Numbered from the stretch's first letter, positions 36,661 through 49,800 are shown. The stretch is 64,000 nucleotides of DNA from Epiperipatus broadwayi (GCA_028023455.1 JAQFVV010000180.1:994001-1058000), one strand, 5' to 3'. The notes: generated from the letters alone by a model not told the origin. Numbers and translations: made by a program.

Positions 36661-36837
36661 ATGGAGCTTATACCTGAAATGATGTGCATGGGGATAGTGA
36701 AGGAAAAACAGTTGACAGAGGAAAGTATAATTTTTCTCATGTTAATTAAAAACTTTCATAATTTTTATAAAGTGCTTTGGAGTCTAAGGAGGATCAGAGA
36801 CTTAACACGTTTGTATATAATATTTCAAGAACTTTAA
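36661..36837 (+). CDS. Small open frame downstream of the candidate promoter, 58 codons, unidentified
   Basis: ATG at 36,661 opens a frame reading MELIPEMMCMGIVKEKQLTE... and ending YIIFQEL at TAA 36,835-36,837. The N-terminal 20 codons have higher GC than the surroundings. A basic, hydrophobic C-terminal half could be an amphipathic helix. The candidate TATA box lies about 250 bp upstream. No family recognised, and a chance frame is quite possible. Confidence 0.22.
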   Translation: MELIPEMMCMGIVKEKQLTEESIIFLMLIKNFHNFYKVLWSLRRIRDLTRLYIIFQEL

Positions 36838-37545
36838 AAAATAATATTTGGATAATAAAAGATTGAAAACTGAATATTTCTTTAAAGCTATAAAAATATT
36901 CAAGACAGAATTATGGTATAAGAAAATGTATAGGTCATTATTATACTATTGATTATATATTTTAAAAGTACAGCGATTATTAAAGAGATATTTATTTAAA
37001 AATTATTTGAAACTTTTGGAAAAATAATAAAAAATAAAGACAAATGTTATTATGGGTATTAATTACTTTATTAAGTATTGTCAAAATACGTGAATATTTT
37101 GATGTAATATAAAAAAAACTTGTTCTCTTAAATATATGTTTAAAAAGAAAATTAATGGATAATACAAATAAATATTATCAGGACTACAGAAATAACTTAT
37201 AGAATACTTAAACATGAATTTATTGATGACTACATATCTGCATTATGAGATAATAATAATATTTTGAATAGAATGGAAAAATGTATATTTTCTGTTAGTG
37301 TACATATTTATTTTGAATGACTGTTAATGATGCATCTGAAGCCTATAGAATTCATGAGAATGGAAAACATTGGAATTATCCTATAGGAATATTTTTCAAG
37401 TGATATCACATTAATAATTATTATCCTGAAAAAGCAAGACAATAGACTGTATTTATAAACTTTCAAGAACAAGATTAATAATAAATTTTCAAATTTTCTT
37501 GGATTTAAAAGGCCTCATTATTTTTTATTTGTGAGTTTATCCGCC

Positions 37546-37626
37546 ATGGGAGGAGAGAGAGAGCTCTGTGTTAGAAGACTTTCAGACAATGTTCGTCATG
37601 TGGCAACCATGAAGATTCCCATTTAG
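37546..37626 (+). CDS. Short open frame with Kozak-like start and nearby poly(A) signal, unidentified
   Basis: GCCATGG at 37,543-37,549 starts a 26-codon frame (MGGERELCVRRLSDNVRHVA...) ending at TAG. AATAAA follows 15 bp after the stop. The segment is GC-rich for this window. It could be the end of a last exon (a GTGAG or AG lies just upstream) or a retrocopy fragment. Confidence 0.22.
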   Translation: MGGERELCVRRLSDNVRHVATMKIPI

Positions 37627-40144
37627 AAGTGTTGAATTGTAATAAAAGACTTTTGTTGAACTTTATTGGAACAGACAAAAATTGGAATTACATAAATTTA
37701 GTTTAAAATATTATTTAAAATTTACTAACTTTAGTATTAAAATTCATTGTTAGGATAGGAAAGGTTACACTTTAAAATATTTTTTATTTATTCTAACAAC
37801 ATTAAGATTCTTTAAAAAATCTTTTAATATTTTAAAGTTTTTGCAAACATTTTTTGAAGTATAACTGGTATATTGGATGACTGATATTTATGATTAATAT
37901 GTTTTTCTTATGCTGAATTTGGATTAAACCCATCAGAAATAGTGATTTTACAATGGTAAAGCCATTAGGTAAATTAAAAGTATTTAATTACTATATGATA
38001 TACTTTTTTTTTTAATTTCTTGAAATATTTTTTAAGATATTGCTTTTATCATATGAATGTAAGAACATGAGTGTGTGCATTAATTACACATATAAATTTT
38101 ATTATTATTCTGAGATATAAACTATGATTTTAAAAAGAGATATGCATACCCATTTTCTTTTTTATATTACAAAGTTTATATAATTTTTTGATGCTCATAA
38201 TTTTTCATGATTCTTTACTGAATGAACCATATTTTAAAAATATTTGAATATTGATTTTAATGTTTTTAAAATCAAAATTATTTGTATTTTTATTGCCGAG
38301 TTTTAAGTGAATAAAACCTTTTTCTTATCGTAGTTCTGGATTGATAGTATCATATGTTAACTTTGTTTATTATTAGAAGTAATGCTAGTTATTTTGCAAT
38401 AAAGATTGTTAGATCTATTATGAAGTTTTAATCGGTAGTGAGAAGGAAGTATATATAGAGAAACCCTTTGATGCCTTATATGTAGGATATGTTAAGAAGA
38501 TAGGGAAATAGCCTATATTTTTATCTTAGTAGTTTTATGCAAGTACAGTTACCATAACTCTGTGTCTTGTATGTATTTTCCATGGATAGTGGTGATATTT
38601 TCATATTTTATAATGATCTGTTGGAGCTGAATAAATAGCCTGGACATTATTTTTGAAGGTATTGGACAGAAAAGTCATACCTATTCTTTCACACTGTTTC
38701 CATGTGGTTTATTAAATATATTTTATACTATTGAGTCTTTACTTTAGTCAGTCCTTCATGTCCTATGCATCACATCGCTATTTTAATTTCAACAGTTATT
38801 ACATCGTGTAGCATAGTATTTTATAAAAGAAAATAATGAATAATTTCGGATTGATGTATTGTTATTTTTCAAAAGGAAATAAGATAGGTTTTGTTTGGAT
38901 TAAGATGAAATACAAATGAAATTGAATGTAAATGTTGATAATAAAATAATAAAGAATCGTAAATATTTTTTCATATTTTTATTAAACAATTTTTGATGAT
39001 AAAAGAAATGACAACTATTCATATTTTTAATTAATTTTGATATTTTTTGGTTTTACACAAATCAATGCATTTTTTTTTAAAAAGATGAAACATCAAAATG
39101 AACAACACAAAGTGTAATGAATGCTTGTATTTTATGAATATTAATTTATATTGTTTTTTTTTTTAGAAAAAAACATGAAACACATATAAGGATTTTGAGA
39201 ATGATGCTAAGTAAAAAGTATCTAGAATAATATCAACGCTATTTTTGTTAAATTCAATTTTTATTTATGAAATAATCTTAAAACATATTTTTCAAAATGA
39301 ACATTATTTTAAGTATTTATATTTTTATGTACATTTATTAAAGCTATATTGTTCATTTATTTCATTAGCAAATGATTTAATTAGACTATGAAGTGTAGGT
39401 CTAAATTAACATTTTACATTTTATTTTATATGATGAATAATGCATAAGCCAGAGTGAAGGCTTATTTACTTTTTATTTCATAATAGTAAAAGTGTAACTC
39501 AATCTTACTTTAGTTAAATTTATATTTTGTTAGATTTATTTAGTGACACTTGTAAATAGTTTTGTTTTAATGGAAAGTATAATCAATTTGTTCAACTTGT
39601 TTTTATAAATCTCCATGTGATATTTTGATTGATTTATTCACCATCACAAATACATGATTAACAGAAACCAAAATAAATATGATACATTTGCACAGTATAA
39701 ATAAATTATTCATTTTAAGAAATAATAATTATCCAGAATATGATATTTGAATAATTTTTCTTTTGCAATATTATTATAGTCATAATTGATCACACAATTT
39801 GCTATATAGAATTTTAATATTGTTTGTTGCCACATATTTCAGATTATACCATATTAAGATGCCACATGAGAAATAAAAGAATTATATTATTAATATTATT
39901 ATTATTATCATTATTATTAGTTGTCTTAATATTGAATAGTAGATAAGATTAATAGTTATTTAATTTGGAATAGGAATATTATTGTTATTATTATTGTTTA
40001 GGTGTAGTTAGGAATGATACAAAATCCCTTATCATATTTGGCTTCATTAGATATTTAAAAATTGATTAGATTTTATTTTCAAGAACCTGAGATAATTATA
40101 ATTATATTTTTTAATAAAAGAGATTAGAGTTTAGTTTAGTATTA
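37627..40144. other. AT-rich DNA, nothing recognised
   Basis: No exon-like pocket, RNA gene or repeat with a partner in the window. Confidence 0.4.
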
Positions 40145-40597
40145 CTTGTTATTTTTTTAAATTTTATTTTAAGTAATAAACTTTATTAAACAAACATTTA
40201 AACATGTACATGAAATATCTACAAATTAGTTTTGATTCACTTTATCCTTTACACCAAATTTACCAATCCTGTCCCCAAAGCACCACAATGAAAATCTATA
40301 AGACTCTCACTGTTGAAATGTTAATATCATTTTCTTGTTAAATCCTAGAGTTGGGCATTACAAATCGTATTCCTAGTTTAAAACATGGAACACTTCTTCT
40401 CTTTTGAAAGATCCTTTATTTTACCACTCTATATACTTTTACTGTCTTATTTCTCTTTGTGTGGGTACTTTTACTCCCACATTTCACAAACAGTCATAGC
40501 AGTCCCTCCCCATACCATTTCCATAACCTTCTTCAGCCAGTATTTCAAACACCTAGCAAAATAGTTGTCCCAATCATTGTCAAGTTTCTTTAACCAA

Positions 40598-41317
40598 TTA
40601 AACTTTTTTATTATCAAAGATTAAAGAACACCAGATTGTCCATATAGTTTTCAATGCATGTATTATCACCATTGCATTATGAGGTTTGAATTTTATTACA
40701 TTTTGCTTCAGTAGTATTTTAAGATTTATCATTGGGGTGTGGAAAACTCTGTATCTTAGCCTCCCAAAAGCACTGCATTCTTCTAGTAAGTGTTGAAATG
40801 TTTCACATTTATTTTTACAAAATGAACAAGTTTCCTCTAAGCTCATTCCCAATCTTTTATTAATGTATGTTGTGGTCGGTAAAATTCCATTGATCAACTT
40901 GAATATGAATTTCATATATGTCTGTGGTGTATAAATTGAATGGAATTTAACTAGGACCCCTTTCATTGAACAATTTATCCATGAATTTTCATGAGGTTTT
41001 ACTCCCCTTCTTATGTCTTTATATCTAATGCCTTCCAAATTTTGCACATTTAGGTCATCTTGTATGTCCTTATATGCAATAAACATATCTGCCAAATAAG
41101 ATCTTCTCTCCAGCCCTATTTCACTATATATTTTTATATCCCCTGTTGGCAGACTGAAGTATTGATTTTTAATAACATTTAAATATGTTCTTGCAGTAAT
41201 AAAATCTACATATACCTTTGGATCAATTAAGTTAAACCCTCCCCTATTAATGGGTAACTGTAATATTGCCATTGATAGTAATCTAGATTTCTTTCCCCAG
41301 ATGAATTTTTTTGCCAT
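40598..41317 (-). pseudogene. LINE ORF2 C-terminal domain with zinc-binding motif
   Basis: 239 codons open on the minus strand. It begins AKKFIWGKKSRLLSMA and NRGGFNLIDP, typical of the region after the RT thumb, and contains CSFCKNKCETFQHLLEEC, the Cys/His motif known as zf-RVT. A gap of about 130 bp with a frame change separates it from the RT core. Confidence 0.85.
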
Positions 41318-41445
41318 CTGGTTATTCTACTAATTGTTTTGTTATATAGTTTGACCCATGGACCGTATTAACTAGAACCCCTGTTGCAATTGCACTGAAC
41401 AATTGGGTTCTCATCACTTCATACAACTTGAATGATGTGAAGTTA

Positions 41446-42482
41446 TTAATCCTCTCTTCGTTTTTTTTTTGTAATTAGTTGATTTAAGTGACCATTCATA
41501 CGTATCTTTGACATATATATCGGAAATCCAAGAAATGACTTTGGCTGAGCTATAAATTCAGATGGTATCTTTTTACTTGTTGCCAATTGCCATACTGCAG
41601 ATTTGTTAGATTGAACTACTGACCCTGTAATTTCTTGAAACTTTTTTAGGACATTCATCACTACATTAATATTATAACTATTTTCTACTATTATTACAAT
41701 GTCATCAATAAAGGCAGTGACTCCTATTGTGACACCCAAATGCAGTATATAGATTCCATTAATCAATGTCTCTATTTCTTTAATCATGGGGTCTATGTAA
41801 ATTGTGAATAATAGGGCTACCAATGGTGATCCTTGGGGAATACCTTTCTCTGGTATGAAGAATTCAGATCCGCACATATAGTTTTTATAGGACATTTTAC
41901 TATTTCTTATGTAATTTACTATAGCATTCTCTAGATATTTGTCTTCTTGAATCAGATTGCTCAGGGCTTTTATGAGATATGACCAGTTAACTGGATCAAA
42001 CACTGACTTAAAATCAATTTGTTTTGCAAAGTACTGTGTTAGTTTAAGTTCCTTTGCATACTTTATTGCTTCTTGTATTCTTATAGATGCATTTATGGCT
42101 CTTTTACCCTTAACAGCATGATGCGCTGATGATATTTTATCTTTTACCAAGTTATTCAATTTTTTAAGTAGTATTCGTGCCAAGATTTTTGAATCAATAT
42201 CTTCTATAGATATGTTTCTTAGGTCTTCAAAAGTTGGGGTTTGTTTTGATTTATCTTTTTTATGCTAAAAACTATTCTGCTGTTTATGTAAGGCCATTCA
42301 ATCCTTTCATTGCACATTTGATTGAAAAATTTTGACATTGCACCTGCCAATACATAATTGATCTGTTTGTAGACCAAGGCTGGTATAGAGTCATTTATCA
42401 TTGTCGTTTGCAACTTCAACCTATTAATTTTATCCATTATTTCTTGAACCGATATATATTCCTTTGTATTTTCTATAGCCAT
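41446..42482 (-). pseudogene. LINE ORF2 reverse transcriptase domain remnant
   Basis: Two frames cover the RT. The N-terminal part (42,482-42,219) precedes the catalytic part (42,183-41,446). The latter contains QIDFKSVFDPVNW (motif A, catalytic Asp), GIPQGSPLVALLFTIY (motif B), TAFIDDIVI (motif C, with FIDD where F/YADD is usual), SNKSAV and FLGFPI (thumb boundary). The core is complete and open over 245 codons, although flanking frameshifts make the element non-functional. Confidence 0.9.
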
Positions 42483-43010
42483 TTTTTCATATTTATCAAT
42501 GCCTGCTACTCAACAGCCAAACTTCGCCTTTAGCTTTTCGACCATGTATTCATTAACCTTGTCTCCAGATGCCATAGTATTCTCCCTTGTCTCAACGGAA
42601 GCAATGCCCTTTGTATGTAGAATATAAATTTTGCTATAGTTAATCACTGGTTTTGATATGTGATTCATTCCAGGGATCAATTTCCGTAGTCTTAATATAT
42701 AAGTTTTTTTGTTGTATCAGATTGTATATATTATCATATTCGACTTGCAGTTTATTGATTAATTCATGATTAGGACTTATGCCAGAAATATTCTGTAAGG
42801 TCTTATGAATTTCATGGATTCTATTTTTTATTTGGTTCTGAGATAATTTACTATCCTCAATCTGATAGCATATGTCTGATATGTATTTCTTTATTTTATA
42901 TTATGCAATGCATGGATATAATTTTGTAAATCTTGTGTAATAGTTTGTAACAATTATAATGTTTGATAATTGATCAACTGAAAATATGATTTGGTTCTTA
43001 ATATTCTTTT

Positions 43011-43710
43011 TTACTGTGTATGAATATATTTTTTGTTTCTTACATAATTATTAATTTGCAATTGTACTTTTAGGTGGTCAGAAAATGCAATGAGTGACAT
43101 GTTAATAATAGAATCATTAACCTTACTTGCTGAAACGAAGAATAAATCTATTAGCGAAGTGTATCTACTGCTAAAAAATGTGTAAGCATTATTTCCATAT
43201 TTCATTTGTAGTGGATATAGGAACACATCCCTCAACTTGTGTTCTAAGGCTTTAGGAATGTTTTGGTATGAACAATTAAAATCACAACCCATTATCACAA
43301 TACATGGCTTCTGCATCAGTTTGTTCTGTATGCTATGAATAATCTTTGAAATGTTATTACCCTTGCTATAGAATATACCCCAACCAAGTAATGTAGTTCA
43401 TTATAAATAACAAATGACAGACTATGTGATTTGTTTGTAAATCTACTATTTGCATTTTTCTTATTCCCGAGTGCATATTTATTAGTACTGCTACTCCCTG
43501 TGAGGATCTAACATTGGGTTTGAACAGAAATATATTATTTTTTGATAGTTTTTCTATAATTTATATAGGAGTATTATCACTTATCTTTGTTTCTGATAAA
43601 ATTATTATTTCATATTTTTGAGTTGCTGTATAATCTAATATTTTCTTTGCTTTATCTTGACCATTTATTTCTCTTATATTTATTGATAGTATATTAAGTG
43701 ATCTGTTCAT
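43011..43710 (-). pseudogene. LINE ORF2 endonuclease domain remnant
   Basis: ORF2 starts at an ATG at 43,710 and reads NILSINIREINGQDKAK, then IIILSETKISDN (catalytic Glu). After a stop and a frame change the C-terminal half follows (43,316-43,011) with GCDFNCS (Asp and Asn of the active site), SLIDLFFVS and IAFSDH (catalytic His). These are the usual landmarks of the APE-like endonuclease that nicks target DNA during target-primed reverse transcription. Confidence 0.8.
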
Positions 43711-43913
43711 TATTTAACATAATTGGAGTCTTTATTTCCTTTTAAACTATCTATTGTGCCATCTTTTTCTTTTTCATCTGAATCATCATTTAATTTTGAA
43801 TGATTAAGATCACTAAAGATTTGTAATCTTTTATATTTAACATTAGTGCTATCACTGTTGGTTTCATAATTATCTCTTATATCTTTATTATCAATTACTT
43901 TATTATTATCTTT

Positions 43914-45307
43914 TCATTTGTTGGCAAGTATTTCTATTTTCTTTGGGATATCCACATTTACTACATTTATATCTGTATCTGTACCTGATCTTATCTCATC
44001 TATAATGTTATTAGGACTATCTGATACTAATTCTATTTCCACTGACATTGGTTCATTAATAGTTAAGTTCAGCTCGTTATTTTGCTCAATATTTGTTTCA
44101 TATTCATACAACTTATCATCTCTCTCACTGTTCACTATATTTGCCCATGAATTATTATTCCCAGTATTACATAAGTGATTCATTCTGCACTTAATGCAAT
44201 TTCCGGTTTCACATACTGCCGCTATGTGACCGACTCTGTTGCATCTAAAGCATAGAGGGGGTCTACCCCTTAATATTACAGAAATTGGCATTTGATCTTT
44301 TAATATCTTATGTGGTATTTGTTCTTTCATATTTGTTTCATTATAATCTTCCATACATTTGTAGGGATTTTGAAAGTTATCCTTGGCATCATCTCTCTTT
44401 CGATATTTATCACATCAGCATAATTATCTATTCGAGATTTAAAGTATTGTATACTGAAGCTGTGTGGTGTGTGCAATATTCTTCCATATATCAGAGGATT
44501 CGGCTCCTTTGACATGTAGATTTTTCATCCTTGTATTTCTTTAATTAAATTTTCCACTTGTTCTTTTTGATCCTTATTAAAATATTTGATAGACACGAAC
44601 CTTCTAGCAGGAAAAAATGCTGTATGTTTAACTGTGTCTATTAAGCCATTAGCATTGAATATCTTCAAATACTTATTTAGATCTGGTTTGTCCAAAATGT
44701 GTTCACCTGTATTATTATTCGTTTGAATAATTAGACTTAAAATGGATGTATTCAGTATCATACAATTGATGAATATTTTCTTCCAATATGCATTTAGTTT
44801 TGCAAACGCTTTTGAGCTAAGTTTATTTGTTTTTTGTATTTCTGATACAAATTATATTTTTTTATTATTATTAGTTATGTTTTGTTTACTTTCTAATTTA
44901 TTATCCGTAATTTTTAATTTTATACTTTCTGAAATGTTTTAATTGGTTTGTGTTAAGGTCACCAAGTCATCCGGTAAATTATTACTGTTATAGATATCCA
45001 TTCTTCTTTTTTTTACAATTGTTCGATATTTTCCAATCAGCATTCTCACTATCAATGTTATTATTTAAGCTTTCATCATGTACTATTTTTGTTTTTTTTT
45101 AAATACCGAAATATTGCTTTTCTCATTTTTTGATAGCGATGACTGTGTATTTATTATCATATTCCCATATATGCTATTTAGATCAACTCTATCTATTAAT
45201 TTGTTTAATTTGGGATTACTATTGGATTTTCTTAGATTATGTTCTTTTTTACAAGCCTTATTGGTCATTTTACTATTGTTTTTCTTAATTTTATCCAGTT
45301 GATTCAT
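43914..45307 (-). pseudogene. LINE ORF1 remnant, nucleic-acid-binding protein with zinc knuckle
   Basis: ORF1 proteins bind the element's RNA. Three pieces are read on the minus strand. The first is a Lys/Asn-rich segment (45,307-45,083). The second is a folded-domain segment (44,761-44,525) containing TAFFPARRFVSIKYF, which resembles the RNA-recognition part of such proteins. The third is a piece (44,354-43,914) with the knuckle CFRCNRVGHIAAVC (C-x2-C-x4-H-x4-C) followed by CIKCRMNHLC, probably a second knuckle. A frame shift near 44,520 and another near 44,350 separate the parts. Confidence 0.75.
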
Positions 45308-45373
45308 TTTGAGCTCATTGTGATTATCAGTAATTTCAGAATTACTTACTCTAATTTCTGCTGTCTTCCTACT

Positions 45374-45387
45374 CCCCCCCCCCCCCC
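45374..45387 (-). repeat. Run of 14 G near the LINE 5' end
   Basis: An uninterrupted C14 on the plus strand (G14 on the LINE coding strand), about 35 bp before the hairpin element. Confidence 0.9.
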
Positions 45388-45420
45388 ATTTTAAATTTTG
45401 ATTTTACATAAAAACTTTCT

Positions 45421-45764
45421 TACATTTATATCGGCCTTTCAAGCCAATTGTGCAAATGCTTTGCGAGTGTTAAATAATAAATGAATACCTTCTGACCAAT
45501 ACAAGATATAGAATTTATGCAGGAATAAAAAGAATCCCTCTTATTCCTACGACTCAAATATTTATATATGAGCAAATCTGAAGTACTGGCACAGAAGCGT
45601 GAAGATAGAATGGTCACTTTAAATTACTTTATACTATAGAAATATTTGAGTCGTAGGAATAAGAGGGATTTTTTTTATTCCTGCATAAATTCTATATCTT
45701 GTATTGGTCAGAGGGTACTCACAAAGCGTTTGCACAATTGGCTTGAAAGGCTGATATGAATGTA
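45421..45764. mobile_element. Compact hairpin (fold-back) element, arms about 125 bp, well conserved
   Basis: The left arm 45,421-45,563 and right arm 45,640-45,764 are near-identical reverse complements, starting TACATT(T/C)ATATC and running through CAATACAAGATATAGAATT and TCTTATTCCTACGACTCAAA. The left arm has an insertion of about 17 bp (near 45,468-45,485), and there are only about ten substitutions. The loop is about 75 bp. Probably a MITE-like element. Its high arm identity contrasts with the decayed repeats around it. Confidence 0.8.
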
Positions 45765-46229
45765 ATTACAATTATATACAGACGCTATAAAAATAAATGC
45801 TTATAAAAACTTTATGAGATTTAGCAGAGATGGTGGCTACATGACCTGTCGTGTTGCTGCCTGGAAGTAGGTTATTTGTTATTTTGTAAGTCTTAAGAAT
45901 ACTATGAATTTATTATTATTATTTGAAATAATAGAGGAAATAGTGTCCTCATTGCGATTGTATCCTGTGGGATATAAGCCCAATGTAATTCATTACTGCT
46001 TTACCTTCCTAAATTGTCTCATGATTTTATTAGTATTTTATTAATTTAATTTTCATGAATCGAACCACATATATTAATTATTTAGAGCTAGTCAAATAGT
46101 AGAAATCATAAGATAACTTTATTATTTATTATATCAAAATTATATGTAGTTTAGCCAGAGCATTATTATTTATTTGAGCTAGTTTCATTTTTCCATTATG
46201 TATTGACTGAAAGGTGAGGGTACAATGTA
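45765..46229. other. AT-rich spacer
   Basis: Nothing recognised between the hairpin element and the second copy of the LTR-like body. Confidence 0.35.
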
Positions 46230-49200
46230 TATCGTACAATACATTCATAGTCACTTTGCATACATGTTACAATTACAGTTTTAAAGCTCACTTCTATGGT
46301 TAATAGTTGGTTATTAATGCTTCTACAATGGAAGCACCATTTTTCCTACTTTACATACTGCCTTTTTTACAATATCACTGATATTATAATAACATTATAT
46401 TTGTTTACTAGTCTGGTCTTTTTAAAAATCATTGACTATGAAGGTACTTCTTTTTACTTGAATTTCATTTTGTTTCCTCTCATTAGACTATTTATATCAC
46501 ATTTAGCAGGCAGGGATGTTCTAAACAATTGGGAAGCTATCTCTGGGGAACAAATGTAGTAAGCTCTTATTTGCATAAATTTGCATTGCAATTAACTAGT
46601 TTCGTTAGTTACAATATGACCTGAGACAATCATACCATCAACAGAAAAGACACGTGCTACAATATATCCAAGAAATGAAATACATAAAGTCATTTGCATA
46701 AATTTACATCACAATTAACTAATAAAAGTTGCACATTACTTACTCATATTAGCTACTTTTTTATAAGCGCTATTTTTTATTCTTTTATATTACAAGTGCT
46801 TATGATTTAGGCTTGATAATAATAAAAAAAACTGCAGCAGTGGTTGAATCTTTTTTCTAATGATAATTTTGCCTTTTTTCCTATGTTAGCTGCTAGCATA
46901 AATAAGTGATAGTGCAATACAAACACACTGAACCACGTTCTCAATACTGATCAGCTCTGTGTAAAGTAAATGAACACAAATTTTGCTTATCTTGATTTCT
47001 GGTTTTTAATTAAACTATTTTTGTTATTTAGAAAGGAACTAAATTACTAGATCTGTAGGTCTAATTACTTGCTAATTACAGAGATAAAGTTCTCACAAAG
47101 AAAATAAATTCCTTCATTTTACATATTTTGCTTTTTAAAAATATTATTATTTTTTGTTGTTTCTTTTTTTTCAATGGTTAACCATCACGAATACCTTATA
47201 ACCACACAGTATTTTTACATATGTTATAGTTTATTGGAAGCCATTAATTAAATACAATAAATGATATAAAAAATATAATTTGAAATTTCTTTTTATTTTT
47301 GCTAAAGAAAATTTTCTTTTATTTGAAATGCAATAAACATTGAAGAGTTTAAATTTATATATCACAATGTTCTAATAAATATCCTCACACCAAACATGAG
47401 AGGAAAATAGTCATAGGGTTTAACCTACAATAAATCCATTTTTATTCACTAAACATACACATGTAATTCTTTTTTTTCTAAACAATCTATTTTTCTATTT
47501 ACTCACTCTCTTACACTTGTAGTCTATTTGCTCTTTTTAAACTTTGCATAGATCCAAAATTGATGTATATTTCAACCATCAGATCTACCATCAATGCCTG
47601 GGACTGACACATTCAGATGTACACTTTTACAAATATCTATGTAAAGATACTTAGTAGTAAACCATGAGCATCTAGTACTACAACCAACCAATATATTAAT
47701 AAAAAAAGTCAAGAATTTTTCTACTGACAATTTAAAATATGAAACTATCTAAAATATAAAATTGTTCTTTATCAAAAACAAATTACTGCTGTTGACAAAT
47801 AATAATGATCTAGGAAATGTCATCTAGTGCTTTAAAATTTTTACAATATTTTTCCAAAACAAAATTGCACATGATCATCAGAACACAAAAACTCTCACTA
47901 TATAACACTTAGGCTTCTCAATAATGTACATCAACTCATCACAATCCTGAGCTCTACAGCAGCTCTAAAATATCACACATCAATTTTCCATATGCTCCCA
48001 ATTCATCATAATGTGTTTGTGTAATCACTTTTAAATAACTTCAATTTTCTATTTCTCTATTTGATAGTTATAATAATCATGATCAGGATCTATCTAATAT
48101 CAAATTATCATTTTTTTTCAAAAACATGTCTCAAGTTTATCCAGAATCATCAACAATAAACAATTTACTTTGTCAGTCATTAGATCAATGAAGGTTCTTT
48201 TTCATTGGTAATTGTGTTTTTCTCAGCATTGAATTGGAATAGATTTTACTAGATCTAAGTTACTATTAGATCCCTTTTCAGATTTGACTGGTGACAGGCA
48301 ATGGAGATCAAATTGGTGATTTATCTAAACTAATTGACTGTCTTCAACTAGAGTAGCTTCTAGATCACCTTATAATTATGGTTTAACCTATGCTGCCAAT
48401 ATTCTTTTATATCTTTTCCAATATGGCTGGAAATTGTTATTATTTTCTATCTCCAAACATCCTATATGAGATTTTTCTTAAATCTATTAAAGGCATTGTT
48501 TTCATTTCTACTATTGTCATCCTGACCCTGCAAACATACTCAGGTTAATGGCATTAAAAGTTTCTGTCACTTGTTCAATGGTCTTTCTGTCCATGCTTAA
48601 AATCATCTGTTTCACCTTCTAAATTGAAGATTGTGGTGTACAATCCTAATGATTTGACTTTCAGATAATGTCCAAGTGTTAAAAGTTTTCAACTTTGCCA
48701 TTTGACACCTGAAGAATTGGATATCACTTTGACTACTACTCATCTGATTCCTTTTTTGCATAATCTGGTAGTGAATATTTTTTGTGTCTCTTTATTCCAA
48801 AAATTATTTAGGATAGCCTCATAATACTATGTCTAAAATGGAAGTTTAATTATTAAAGATTCCAATACTCTTTTGAATAATCTTGTTGGTTGCTATATGT
48901 CACAGCCACCTGCTCATTGTCTTTTAAGCTATTCAAATAAAAATAGTTGTCCAGCAGCTTAAGATCCTCCAGTGATGATTCTCCAGAATTATCTCTAAAT
49001 ACAATGATTTTACAAAACTGGTTAATATTGCAATATATATAAGAATTTCTTATGAATTCTATGTGCAAGCTTCTAATCTTGTTTTTGGCATAGTCTCCAT
49101 CTGACATTTTCTTTAATTTTTTTCATGCCATGTTTACGACTAATTTTGATTAGCCTTCTTATTTTAGTTTAATCTATTTTTATTTCATCAATTATATTAG

Positions 49201-49800
49201 TTACTTTTCTTTGGGTCTCCCTCATGCTTTCCAACATTGCTGCTCTTTTGCCTTTTCTCATAATTCTTGGACTATAAGTTTTTTCATTATTTAGTGTCAC
49301 ATTTTACCATTGTACCAGACTCCCATCAATTTTTTTATTCATTTTCTTTTTATTCTCAGATATATTGTTTTCTAAGCCTTTCTGTATCAAATATACCTTC
49401 ATATATCTGTGTTATTTTTTTGCAACCTCATGTGATTTGTTTTTTTTTCTTCACTTTCTAATAATCTTGATTTAAGAGGTTCCCATTTTTCATCTACTCT
49501 TTTTCAACATTTCTTGCTTTTCTTTTTATATTTTTTACAACAAGATATTAGCATTTTTTTCTTGTTTTATCTCATTTTTTTTGGTACTAAACATTCAATC
49601 TCACAACATTTTCATCTGTAGACTTATTTCTAGTTTCTGCTGACTGTTTTTCTTTTTGCTCTGCTAGTTATTACCATGTTGATCTACTTTATAAACTTTG
49701 AACCTTGTGATTATTTATTATAACTTATTAATATTTTTTCTTATCATTAATCTTTACTATAAAAAGATAAACAAAAATTTTCTTTTTATTTATATTTGAA
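46230..49800 (-). mobile_element. Second copy of the LTR-like element body, without flanking repeats
   Basis: Aligns in direct orientation with about 27,410-31,100. Shared stretches include TTGAATTTCATT(C/T)TGTTT near the left end, CACAATCCTGAGCTCTA in the middle, and AATCTTTACTATAAAAAGATA near the right end. Indels and substitutions are frequent. Lack of the LTR-like repeats suggests truncation or an ancestral internal unit. Confidence 0.65.
48853..49107 (-). pseudogene. gag relic, second copy
   Basis: An 84-codon frame reading MSDGDYAKNKIRSLHIEFI..., with FRDNSGESSLEDLKLLDNYF and NEQVAVTYSNQQDYSKEYW. The spacing of G.SGES, a Leu-rich segment and the final KEYW matches the capsid-type gag domain of Ty3-like elements (G..GE...FL..L...W). 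It corresponds to the more broken copy at 30.1-30.3 kb. Confidence 0.6.

Larger units (their letters stand above)
40145..45420 (-). mobile_element. Nearly full-length but broken non-LTR retrotransposon (LINE)
   Basis: On the minus strand the order is G-rich 5' end, ORF1 with a zinc knuckle, ORF2 with AP-type endonuclease, reverse transcriptase and a C-terminal zinc-binding domain, then an A-rich 3' end near 40,150. Each ORF is split by frameshifts and stops, so the copy is dead, but motifs are still clear. Domain order fits Jockey/I-type elements better than RTE, which lacks a knuckle-bearing ORF1. The exact clade was not determined. The 5' side abuts a hairpin element at 45,421. Confidence 0.85.
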
